A stretch of DNA of 47,900 nt, from NCBI GenBank assembly GCA_945905745.1, contig CAMDQF010000007.1:1-47900 (forward strand), in the 5' to 3' direction. How positions within the stretch are numbered: the stretch's first letter is position 1; each line of letters opens with the position of its first letter. The translations under genes were made by a program, and so were the position numbers. Source of the DNA: Litorilinea aerophila (lineage in GTDB: Bacteria > Chloroflexota > Anaerolineae > Caldilineales > Caldilineaceae). Below, in pieces: positions 1 through 8,075 of the stretch. The notes under the pieces are model-generated. The model made no database searches. It was not told the origin of the DNA and saw only the letters and a program-made list of their open reading frames with translations.

Positions 1-108
1 AATGCAGAGCCGCTCAACCTGTTTGACTATCTGCTGGCCCATATCGATTTGCCCGGCAGACCTGCCAAGAAGCGACCACCGTCGCCACCCCAACCCGTGC
101 TGATTTAG
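1..108 (+). CDS. C-terminal end of an unidentified protein (partial)
   Basis: Frame 1 is open from the first base to a TAG at 106-108, giving 35 residues rich in Pro, Leu and Lys near the end. It stops 5 bp before the convergent stop of the minus-strand regulator gene, a spacing typical of two genes meeting tail to tail. The fragment is too short to assign a family, and a chance open frame cannot be excluded. Confidence 0.4.
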   Translation, partial: NAEPLNLFDYLLAHIDLPGRPAKKRPPSPPQPVLI

Positions 109-113
109 CCCAA

Positions 114-3100
114 TCAGCACAGGTTGGCCGAAACGATGACCAAGGCCAATGTCTGCAAGATTTCCTCTGCCCGCTGCCGGGTGTGCGCCGCCGTTGCCTC
201 ATGCGCGACGACAAAGCCAAGCAGCCTGGCGGCTGTCACACCATCCCCCTCGCCCCAATCCACTTCGGCCATAGCTGCGATGGCGGCCAGTGTCTCCCAC
301 ACACTTCGACCGGCGGTGGTCAGCGCCTGGCCCAGCATCTGGCGCGCCTGGGGCCAGTTCTGTTCGGCGCACGCCACCTGGCCCAAACCGATATAGACGA
401 CGGCCAGATGGTTGGAGTGGGGTTCACCCAACTGCACAAAGGCGGCAATGGCTTCGTCCAGCCGCTGTCGCGCCGCGTCGGGGCGGCCTTGCGCCAGATC
501 GATGCGCGCCAACTCGACCAGCGAACGCATAAGCAGCATATGATCCCCACTCTCGACAGCGACAGCCAAGCTGCGCCGGCAGTGTTCCGCGGCCAATAGA
601 TAGCGTCCGACATTCACTTCAATCTGGCCCACAACCAATTCTGCGTAGGCCGCGCTGATACGGTCTTCCAGATTTTGGCTGAGCGTCAATGCGCCGTGTG
701 CTATGGACAGCGCCTGTTCGTATGCGCCGGTCAGACGCAGTACCGACGCCACGCTGCGCAAATTTATCGCTTTATAACGCTGCTCGCCCAGGGCTTCGCG
801 CAAGGAATCGGCGCGCTCATAATACCCCAGCGCCGCAGGATAGTCACCCAAATTCTGGGCTTGGTGGCCCAATGCCGTGAGCATGTGTGCCTGCCAGAAA
901 CGGGTGCCGACCTCGGCGCGCCAGGGATAACAGTAGATATCTCTGGTCTGCAAATAGTCCAGAATTCCGTGGGTGGCAGTTTGAGCGGCAGCAAATTCCC
1001 CACGGGCTAGCGTGAGGCAGGCTTCCGCCCAGCGCGTCATAAATGATTGTTCCTCCCATTGCGCATCCTGGGAAGTAGCAGCAAGCAGTTCCCTGCTTTC
1101 GGAAAGACAGTCCTCGGTACGCGTCAACCAGCCCAGACGCATCGACATCATCCCTTGAATATAAAGCATATAGGTCAGCAGCAACGCCGAGGCTTGACAT
1201 TGAGAGGCGTCAACGGCTTGTTGCCAGCGGGTACGCAGGGCACTACGGGCGACGTCGTAGACTGGAAGCGTGGCAGCAATCCAGCCGGTCATCTCGGCAT
1301 AGAAATAGAGCCCGATCATCATCTGCCGGATGACAACGAGGTCATCGTGAGCAACAGCCCAACGCCAGGCTGCCTCCAGATTGCCGTAGTCCGGCGCAAG
1401 AACGGCCATCGACTCGCGCTGCCAATTGAGCGCTTTCTCCTCCGCGCCGGTGACAGCGGCAAAGTAGGCGCAATGACGGCGGCACACATCTTCCGGGGCT
1501 TCACCCGCCTCGGCCTGATGCTCCTGGTCGAGTTTTTGGGCGCAGTATTGGCGCATCAATTCGTGCAGACTGAAGCGGCGCTCATGCACACGCAGCCAGG
1601 ATTTGTCCACCAGACTTTCCAAATCGGCGGGCGCTGCCCCAGTGACCGCGGCAGCCGCGGCCAGTGTGCAGCCACCGCGAAAGACGGAAAGCTGGCGCAG
1701 CAGGCTGCGTTCCAGATCGTCGAGCAGACGCCAGGAGTGGTCGAAGACGGCGTGCATACTGCGGTGGCGCGCCGGCAGATCGCGCAACGTTGTGGTGAAG
1801 AGGTCCAGCCGGCCACGCACGGCCTCTGTGATCTCGGCCAGGGGCAGGGTGCGCACCCAAGAGGCCGCCAACTCGATGGCCAGGGGCATCCCTTCCAGCA
1901 GGCGGCAGATTTCGGCGATCTGTTGCAGGTCGGCGGCGGTGGGGCGAAAGCGCGGGATGAGATGCTGCGCCCGCTGCAAGAAGAGGCGCAGGCTGGCAAC
2001 GTCGGCCAGAGCAGTCTGCTCACCGTGGCTGGTTGGGTCGGCGGACAAATTGCCAGCGGCGATTGGCGGCGTCGCCAGCCCGCCCAGAGGCAGCAGCCAC
2101 TCTTCGGCGAGGTGGAGACGGGCGCGGGAGGTGATCAGCAGCTTGAGGCCGGGCGCGGCGTGGAGCAGCGGCGGCAGGAGATCGGCACCCTCCAACAGAT
2201 GCTCGAAATTGTCCAGTACGAGCAGAATCTGGCGCGCTTGCAGATGGGCCGCCAGCCGTGTACTCGCTGCACCCGGACCGGATGGCGACAAGGACAAGGC
2301 ACGCAGGATGGCATCCGCAATCAGATCGGGCGCGTTCACGGGTGACAAATCGACAAACCAGACGCCATCGGCAAAGTGTCCGGCCTGGGCGCGGCCGGCC
2401 TCGATGGCGAGCAAAGTCTTGCCCATACCGCCCGGCCCCAGCACAGTCAGCAGGCGGCAGTCGGGATCGGCCAGACGAGCCGCCACCTGGCTGAGTTCGA
2501 CGGTGCGACCAAAGAAAACCGGCGGGCGCGGCGGTAGGTGTGTTTTGTTTGGGTTGGCTGGCAGCGTAGGTGATGCCGGAGGTGTCGCGCTCGCGACATC
2601 GCCCACGAGACCGACGTCGCGATCTCCGTTGCGAATCCGTGCGACCAGGGCTTGGGTGGCTGCTTGTGGTTCCACGCCCAACTCTGCGGCCAGCAGGCGG
2701 CGGCAGGTGTCGTAATGGTGCAGGGCGGCTGCGCTTTGGCCGTTCATCGCCAGTTGCCAGATGAGCTGCTGGTGCATCTCCTCGTTCCACGGCTCCAACG
2801 CCAATTGCTGGCGCGTCCAGACGATGGCCTGGGCAAAGTCGCCGGATTGCACGCTGTCACCGACCAGACGGGAAAGTGCCTGCCCAGTCAGATGATCCAC
2901 CCGTTCGGCCATCATCACCTGCCACTCCTCGAACTGGGGGCTGCCAGTCAGTCGGAAGCCCGCCAGGAAGGGGCCGCGTCGCAAGGTCAGGGCCGCACGA
3001 CAGGCGGACGGCGTGAACGACGCCCCTTTGGTCAAGAGTGCGGTGAAATCAGCCAGATCGATAACGGCGTCACTGGCCCGGTTGAATTGGAGTGTGGTTT

Positions 3101-3371
3101 GGGTGATGAGCAGGAAGGGTGGCTGCGCGCTGGCGTCGGCGATGGCCTTGCGCAGAACGGCGAGGGCGTGGCGCAAATCGGCCAAGGCCGCGCCGGGTGG
3201 ATGATCCGGCCAGAGCAGTTCGGCCAACGTATCACGGCTGTGGGCGTGCCCGGCATCCGCGGCCAAGAAGGCGAGCAAAGCGCGCACCTTGGCTGATTCA
3301 AAAGCGGTCACGGGCTGGCCGTCCAGAGTCGCCTGGAACGAACCGAGCAGAGAGATGGAAAGACGCGCCAT
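114..3371 (-). CDS. BTAD/SARP-type STAND transcriptional regulator with TPR tail
   Basis: A 1085-residue cytoplasmic regulator. Residues about 1-95 form an OmpR/PhoB-like winged helix (RLSISLLGSFQATLDG, then an ELLWPD segment). Residues about 100-250 are a bacterial transcriptional activator (BTAD) domain (LAAELGVEPQ). A STAND/NB-ARC ATPase follows, with Walker A GPGGMGKT at about 311-318, Walker B ILLVLDNFEHL, an ITSRARL sensor and GMPLAIELAA. The remainder is alpha-helical TPR-like repeats. The ATG at 3371 was chosen over the upstream in-frame starts because GGAGGG lies just before it and the winged helix begins directly. Regulators of this family activate promoters through direct heptamer repeats, and three such arrays occur in this window, the nearest 143 bp upstream of this start on the opposite strand. 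That this protein binds them is inference. Confidence 0.9.
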   Translation of the reverse strand: MARLSISLLGSFQATLDGQPVTAFESAKVRALLAFLAADAGHAHSRDTLAELLWPDHPPGAALADLRHALAVLRKAIADASAQPPFLLITQTTLQFNRASDAVIDLADFTALLTKGASFTPSACRAALTLRRGPFLAGFRLTGSPQFEEWQVMMAERVDHLTGQALSRLVGDSVQSGDFAQAIVWTRQQLALEPWNEEMHQQLIWQLAMNGQSAAALHHYDTCRRLLAAELGVEPQAATQALVARIRNGDRDVGLVGDVASATPPASPTLPANPNKTHLPPRPPVFFGRTVELSQVAARLADPDCRLLTVLGPGGMGKTLLAIEAGRAQAGHFADGVWFVDLSPVNAPDLIADAILRALSLSPSGPGAASTRLAAHLQARQILLVLDNFEHLLEGADLLPPLLHAAPGLKLLITSRARLHLAEEWLLPLGGLATPPIAAGNLSADPTSHGEQTALADVASLRLFLQRAQHLIPRFRPTAADLQQIAEICRLLEGMPLAIELAASWVRTLPLAEITEAVRGRLDLFTTTLRDLPARHRSMHAVFDHSWRLLDDLERSLLRQLSVFRGGCTLAAAAAVTGAAPADLESLVDKSWLRVHERRFSLHELMRQYCAQKLDQEHQAEAGEAPEDVCRRHCAYFAAVTGAEEKALNWQRESMAVLAPDYGNLEAAWRWAVAHDDLVVIRQMMIGLYFYAEMTGWIAATLPVYDVARSALRTRWQQAVDASQCQASALLLTYMLYIQGMMSMRLGWLTRTEDCLSESRELLAATSQDAQWEEQSFMTRWAEACLTLARGEFAAAQTATHGILDYLQTRDIYCYPWRAEVGTRFWQAHMLTALGHQAQNLGDYPAALGYYERADSLREALGEQRYKAINLRSVASVLRLTGAYEQALSIAHGALTLSQNLEDRISAAYAELVVGQIEVNVGRYLLAAEHCRRSLAVAVESGDHMLLMRSLVELARIDLAQGRPDAARQRLDEAIAAFVQLGEPHSNHLAVVYIGLGQVACAEQNWPQARQMLGQALTTAGRSVWETLAAIAAMAEVDWGEGDGVTAARLLGFVVAHEATAAHTRQRAEEILQTLALVIVSANLC

Positions 3372-3513
3372 TGGTCCCTCCTGCACCGGCTGCGGCATCC
3401 TTCCCGTGACTTGAGGTTTGCCACCGTGGGAAAGAAGACGCCAGCCAGTTTGTCTTCCCATTATACACCAGGCACGCCCTTTAGCAACCCCTTCAATTTG
3501 CCAAATTTCCCTC

Positions 3514-3558
3514 TCCACGCGCTTTCCACGCGTTTTCCACGCGCCTGGCTGTTATGCT
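3514..3558 (+). promoter_or_regulatory. SARP-like direct-repeat promoter, copy 1
   Basis: TCCACGCG occurs at 3514, 3525 and 3536, an exact 11-bp period (one helical turn; 7-mer TCCACGC plus 4-nt spacers GCTT and GTTT). TATGCT at 3553-3558 starts 10 bp after the last repeat ends. No good -35 box is visible, because the repeats cover that position, as expected of an activator-dependent promoter. The same arrangement recurs at 11718-11751 and 12927-12971. Confidence 0.7.
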
Positions 3559-3579
3559 GGAACACGAGAAGAGACGGCG

Positions 3580-3648
3580 ATGGCTGATGAGCGGCGTAGT
3601 CTGGTCAAGAAGGTGGCAGTTGGGGGACATATCGATCTGAAAATTTGA
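3580..3648 (+). pseudogene. Truncated copy of the small MADERR protein gene
   Basis: ATG at 3580, behind GAGAAGAGACGGCG, opens 22 codons starting MADERRS. The leader and the first six codons match the two full copies at 11773 and 12993, but similarity ends after about codon 6 and a stop follows. The rest of the small-protein domain (LWSVHPNGEL) is absent. I read it as a decayed copy that keeps its promoter. It could also be a short leader peptide ahead of the gene at 4016. Confidence 0.5.
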
Positions 3649-3713
3649 ATATCTCTGCTTTGGAGGCATTGATCCGGCTTTCGGGGACGCCCCAAAAAGG
3701 TGGTATGTCCTCC
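3622..3713. repeat. 92-bp element with near-perfect 10-bp inverted ends
   Basis: GGGGGACATA at 3622-3631 and TATGTCCTCC at 3704-3713 are inverted copies with one mismatch. The interior has a GGGGACGCCCC mini-palindrome at 3683-3693. It starts where the truncated small gene loses similarity to its paralogs, so it may be a small insertion. No target-site duplication was recognised. Confidence 0.3.
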
Positions 3714-3742
3714 AAACTAGCCACTTGACTAGGGAATGACCC

Positions 3743-3775
3743 GCCGAATGGATAGTACAGCACTATCCACTCGGC
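3743..3775. terminator. Hairpin of unknown role upstream of the caspase gene
   Basis: GCCGAATGGATAGT (3743-3756) pairs with ACTATCCACTCGGC (3762-3775) with one mismatch and a 5-nt loop. No T-run follows, so a factor-independent terminator is doubtful. The rest of 3372-4015 contains the regulatory repeats and truncated gene described separately; from 3776 to about 4000 I see nothing recognisable. Confidence 0.35.
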
Positions 3776-4015
3776 TGTATATTACAGGTAGTTAACTTCT
3801 TTACACCCCTCCACTGTTTGCATACTACACGCATCCCTTCTGCATACCGTTACGTTGGACGCACCAACGAATGGGCGTTCACCGGCAAGGATTCTCTGGC
3901 TCGTTCGTCGTCGTGGCGTGGATGACGGTTTGCTTGGCCGCAAGGAGTCTAAAACTTGTTACTGATAAACCAATACCTCGCCAATATGGGCAACTATTAG
4001 AAGGAGATAAGTGTG

Positions 4016-6142
4016 ATGAATGATTTTCGGGATATTCGGTCAGAGGTGGTACGCGTCGCTCGCGAGGGACTTTCGCCCGCAGCGCTTGATCTATTACGTC
4101 CCCACGTCGTGAATCTGGCGGGTGGTCAGTTGTCCGAGAAGGGTGCAGTATCGACCACAAAGGCTGATCTTGCCGCAATTTTCGATGACTATTTACCCCA
4201 GGCACTGGAAGTGGCCCGCAAACAGGGACGAGAGCTTCAGATCGTCTTCTACGCGCACGGTGGTCTGGTTTCGGAGAAAAATGCACTGAGCCAGACCCTT
4301 GAACATATTCCGTGGTGGAAGAAGAATGGTGTCTATCCCATCTATTTTATCTGGGAAACGGGTTTCTGGGAGACCATTTTGACTTTGGCTGGCATTCCGC
4401 GTGAATTGCAGGCACGGGGCGAAGATCGAGCCTTAATCAGCGATCCATTGATCGAAATGGTTGTGCGGGTGGCCGGAGGACCATTTTTCTGGGCCGGTAT
4501 GAAGGATATAGCCCGTCTGGCCTCAAGCGAGGGTGGGGGCGCATTCCAGGTCGCGCAACAACTGGCGGAATTCTGCAAGGGGAATCCAGAAGGGATCAGT
4601 TTGCACGCTGTAGGCCATAGCGCGGGAGCGATCTTTCACAATCACTTTCTGACAACGGTGATCGAAACCTTCAAAGCCCTCAAGTTGCCTACGCCTGGCT
4701 TCCGAACATTGCATCTGCTGGCTCCAGCTCTTACAGTACAAGATTTCCGCCACGGTTTGGCCCGCCAAATAGGAAAGAAGGGTGGAGTCGACAATGCTAC
4801 AATCTTTTCCTTGGGCAAGGAATGGGAAAGAAAAGATCAGTCAGGACCCTATGGGAAATCTCTCCTTTATCTAATTTACAACGCACTAGAAGCCAACTCA
4901 CAAACGCCTGTACTCGGCCTGTGGGAGTCGCTTTATGCCGAGCCAGAAATGCGGGATATGTTCGGGCTGCGTGGCAAACCAGCCGATCACGGCGCGGTGG
5001 TTTGGAGTCCTACAGGCGATGTGAAAACAGGACCCAGCGCCAGCCAGGCTCATCGACATGGGGACTTCGACAACGACCCAGAAACGATGAACAGTGTGTT
5101 ACTGCGTATCCTGCGCAAAAGCGAGACAGAGCAGATTATCGCCTATCCCAAACAAACTGGGAATCGCAGTATGTTGGATGGAACTCGATTCCTCCAGTTC
5201 AATTGGCCTGATGGACTGGTGGACTGGTTTTTTCCGAATCAAATTCAGACAGGCAACGGCACGTCTGCCCAAATTTTGCCACCTATCATCATGCCCAAAA
5301 ACGGCGGCGGTCGTCGCCGCGCCCTCTGTGTAGGGATCAATCGCTACCAGACCAGCCCCCTGAACGGCTGTGTGGCTGACGCCAAACTTTGGGAAGCAAC
5401 ACTCGCCGGATTGGGCTTTGAAACCAACACGCTGATCGATGAACAGGCAACCTTTGACGGCATCATTCGATCCCTCACGGAAATGGTACAGAGTAGCCGC
5501 CCCGGTGACGTCCTGGTCTTCCAATACGCAGGGCACGGCATTCAACTGCCTGATGTGAATGGCGACGAGGCAGGAGGTGACTCTTCAAAGAGTGACGAAG
5601 CACTGTGCCCGTATGACTATACAGCAGGCCGGTTTGTACTCGACGACGATATTGCAAAGGTTTTCGAATCCTTGAAATCGACCCAACGCGGCGTGAATGT
5701 GACATGTTTCTTTGATTGCTGTCATTCGGGCACAATTTCGCGCTTTGGCGTCGGTGTAGACTTGAGCCAGCGCGGGCGTGGCATAGATGGGAATGTACGC
5801 TCCTTATCCGCGACAACGGAAATGGTGGAAAACCATCGTCGGTTTCGCCGCAGCCGTAGCATGGGACGCAGCCTGCTTTCACGTGGGCCAGACAATATGA
5901 GCGAAGTCGTCTTTTCTGCCTGTTTGTCCGGTGAAAAAGCCTACGAGAATGGTGGGCAGGGTGACTTTACCCGCTATGCAGTGGCTGTACTAAGCCGGTA
6001 TGGAATCAATGTATCCCACCAAGAATTTGAGCAGCGGGTTCAAGAAGCCTTCGGTTCCAATCCCCGTCAGCATCCAAATCTAGATTGCGCTCCCACCATT
6101 CAGCAGAGCAGGCTCTTGCAGCCGCTCGCTGTCTATGCGTAG
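4016..6142 (+). CDS. Alpha/beta-hydrolase fused to a caspase-family (C14) peptidase
   Basis: A 708-residue protein without signal peptide or membrane segment. The N-terminal half resembles an alpha/beta-hydrolase: a YAHGG stretch and the nucleophile elbow GHSAG with Ser202. The C-terminal part, from about residue 438, is a metacaspase-like domain: RRRALCVGINRY opens it, the catalytic His is H507 in QYAGHG, and the Cys is C569 in DCCHSG. Both catalytic residues are intact, so it should be an active cysteine protease, perhaps cutting after basic residues as metacaspases do. A strong AAGGAG lies before the start; GTG at 4013 is an alternative. A metalloprotease gene follows 50 bp downstream, suggesting one operon of proteolytic effectors. 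Substrates are unknown. The pairing of lipase-like and caspase domains suggests a conflict or cell-death role, which is inference. Confidence 0.88.
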   Translation: MNDFRDIRSEVVRVAREGLSPAALDLLRPHVVNLAGGQLSEKGAVSTTKADLAAIFDDYLPQALEVARKQGRELQIVFYAHGGLVSEKNALSQTLEHIPWWKKNGVYPIYFIWETGFWETILTLAGIPRELQARGEDRALISDPLIEMVVRVAGGPFFWAGMKDIARLASSEGGGAFQVAQQLAEFCKGNPEGISLHAVGHSAGAIFHNHFLTTVIETFKALKLPTPGFRTLHLLAPALTVQDFRHGLARQIGKKGGVDNATIFSLGKEWERKDQSGPYGKSLLYLIYNALEANSQTPVLGLWESLYAEPEMRDMFGLRGKPADHGAVVWSPTGDVKTGPSASQAHRHGDFDNDPETMNSVLLRILRKSETEQIIAYPKQTGNRSMLDGTRFLQFNWPDGLVDWFFPNQIQTGNGTSAQILPPIIMPKNGGGRRRALCVGINRYQTSPLNGCVADAKLWEATLAGLGFETNTLIDEQATFDGIIRSLTEMVQSSRPGDVLVFQYAGHGIQLPDVNGDEAGGDSSKSDEALCPYDYTAGRFVLDDDIAKVFESLKSTQRGVNVTCFFDCCHSGTISRFGVGVDLSQRGRGIDGNVRSLSATTEMVENHRRFRRSRSMGRSLLSRGPDNMSEVVFSACLSGEKAYENGGQGDFTRYAVAVLSRYGINVSHQEFEQRVQEAFGSNPRQHPNLDCAPTIQQSRLLQPLAVYA

Positions 6143-6192
6143 CCGCCATGTTATGTTGGCGCGGGCAAGGCTGGCTTCGGAAGGAAGATCGT

Positions 6193-7347
6193 ATGCAGCT
6201 TGAAACAGAGTATCCTGGAGAGGGAGTAGACTTCACATTAGGGAATCGGGTGACAGCCGTGGGGCGTCCGCGTTTCAATCAGCGCGTGGGTGAGAATCTT
6301 CTCTATCGCCCCCTACACATCTATACCCTCGACCCGTCAGTTTCCTACCTGCAGGGTGGTGTGGCAGTTGTGAAAGTTCCCTATGAACCTCTCGAACCCG
6401 GGCCAATTGGATCGCTGATTGAGGTTGTCGATTCGGATGTGGGCGACGGGCCGGCAGAGCGCCTTGACTTGGATGATCCAAGGGTACTGATCCAAAACGG
6501 ACGTCTGCCTTCGCCCCGTGATCGTCTATTTCGCCAGCAGATGGTCTATGCTGTGGCCAGTTTGACTTATGCTGCTTTTCAGCGTGCGTTGGGCCGGCAG
6601 TTGACTTGGGGATTCACCCGTGAGAGTGATGGGGATTTTGCCCGGCTGCGTATACGTCCCCATAGCGAGGAAATGGAAAATGCGCACTACCGTTCGGACA
6701 CTGGCGAACTGTGCTTTGGCTATTACCCGGCGCGTGAACAAGTGAAAGGCCGCAATATCCCTGGCGGCAAAACTTACACCTGTCTTTCTCACGACATTAT
6801 CGTACACGAGACGAGCCACGCCCTGCTGGATGGGCTGCGCTCCAGCTTCCAGGAAGGCACAATTCCAGATGTAGACGCCTTTCATGAGGCATTCGCGGAT
6901 ATTGTCGCCATTTTCCAACATTTCAGCTACTACGATGTGGTACTCGCTGCCCTTCAGGAGTCACGGGGGAATCTACGGTCGGCCAGTCTGCTGATGGACA
7001 TCGCCCAACAGTTCGGCCATACCACAGGAGCGGGTGGACCTCTGCGTACATCGATCGACGTGACAAAGAAACGAGGGACTCCGCTCCAATATGCGACGGC
7101 TGGCCGCGAACCCCATGCGCTGGGGACAGTGCTGGTTTCGGCAATCTTCGAGGCGTTTACGACTGTCTTCGAGCGCAAGACTGCCCTGTACATCCGTCTG
7201 GCGACCGGCGGTACGGGTCGACTGCCCAAAGGAGAACTGCCCGCCGACCTGCAACAGATTCTGACCAAGACAGCCCAAACCTTGGCCAAGCAGTTTCTCA
7301 CCATCTGTATTCGGGCCATTGACTATTGTCCGCCGGTGGACATCTAA
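6193..7347 (+). CDS. Gluzincin-type zinc metalloprotease, ended by an in-frame TAA
   Basis: A 384-residue product with the zinc motif HETSH (H205, E206, H209) and a probable third ligand E232 in FHEAFADIVA, the gluzincin arrangement. No signal peptide is seen. The ATG at 6193 has GGAAG upstream; the longer open frame from 6085 overlaps the caspase gene and lacks a ribosome site. It follows the hydrolase-caspase gene by 50 bp on the same strand. The reading frame stops at TAA 7345-7347 right after YCPPVDI, yet the same frame stays open with protein-like composition to 7992, so the gene was probably once about 600 codons long. The catalytic part is complete and may still be active. Confidence 0.8.
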   Translation: MQLETEYPGEGVDFTLGNRVTAVGRPRFNQRVGENLLYRPLHIYTLDPSVSYLQGGVAVVKVPYEPLEPGPIGSLIEVVDSDVGDGPAERLDLDDPRVLIQNGRLPSPRDRLFRQQMVYAVASLTYAAFQRALGRQLTWGFTRESDGDFARLRIRPHSEEMENAHYRSDTGELCFGYYPAREQVKGRNIPGGKTYTCLSHDIIVHETSHALLDGLRSSFQEGTIPDVDAFHEAFADIVAIFQHFSYYDVVLAALQESRGNLRSASLLMDIAQQFGHTTGAGGPLRTSIDVTKKRGTPLQYATAGREPHALGTVLVSAIFEAFTTVFERKTALYIRLATGGTGRLPKGELPADLQQILTKTAQTLAKQFLTICIRAIDYCPPVDI

Positions 7348-7992
7348 TTCGGTGAATACTTGCGGGCTGTGATCACCGCGGATCACGACTTGATGCCAGA
7401 TGACCCATGGGGGTACAGGGAGGCATGGATCGATGCTTTTGGTCAGCGCGGCATTTATCCGCCCGGCCTCGATTCTTTCTCAGAAGATTCTCTTCTCTGG
7501 TGTCCACCGGAACGGACTCTGCCGACAATTACCGACCTCTGTTTTGGAGAATTGCGCTTCAATGGTGATCCGGGTCAGCCAGCCAGCCCAGCAGAGGTGC
7601 GTCGTCAAGCACGCGCTTTGGGGTTCGTTGTAGCTCAGCCCGAATGGATCGGCGAGTTCGGCTGTGCTCGGCCCAACGATCCGAAGTTGGGTGGTGACGC
7701 AGTGGATCCGCCCTGCATCCAATCCATCCGCACATCCCGCCGGGTCGGTCAGGATGGACAGATTCTCTTCGATCTGGTGGCAGAGGTTGTGCAGCGGCGG
7801 TGGATCAGGGGCACTGTGGGGCAAGACGGGTCTGCATTCTACGGGGGGGCGACGGTGATTATCGATCCACATGGGCGGGTACGCTATGTGATCCGAAAGA
7901 GTGTTCTGTCAGAAACGCGGTTGAAGCGAAATCGGATGCTGTCAAATTCTGTTACGAATGATCCAAGGATGGAAAAGAAAGTGTTTGTCTAA
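7348..7992 (+). pseudogene. Downstream part of the metalloprotease gene, cut off by a nonsense codon
   Basis: This frame continues the one at 6193 with no shift: after the TAA it reads FGEYLRAVITADHDL and on for 214 codons to a TAA at 7990-7992. The only nearby start is TTG at 7360, with no ribosome site, so independent translation is unlikely. The sequence has no motif I recognise; it has an aromatic-rich first third and a basic C-terminus. One base change (for example GAA or CAA to TAA) explains the split. Alternatives are read-through or an assembly error. Confidence 0.55.
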
Positions 7993-8075
7993 ACGGTCTC
8001 GCTTGCCATCACCAGTGTTACCGTCGCAGTATCAACTGTAATCATGGTCTATTTTTCACAAATAAACGAGGCAGT

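Noticed and set aside
1047..2345. 432-codon plus-strand open frame
   Set aside because: It lies antisense to the BTAD/STAND coding sequence, whose motifs are unmistakable; the frame is a by-product of GC-rich codon use.
3514..3543. CRISPR-like short direct repeats
   Set aside because: Units of 7-8 bp with 3-4-bp spacers are far too short for CRISPR; the 11-bp period fits a protein-binding array. No CRISPR array was seen anywhere in the window.
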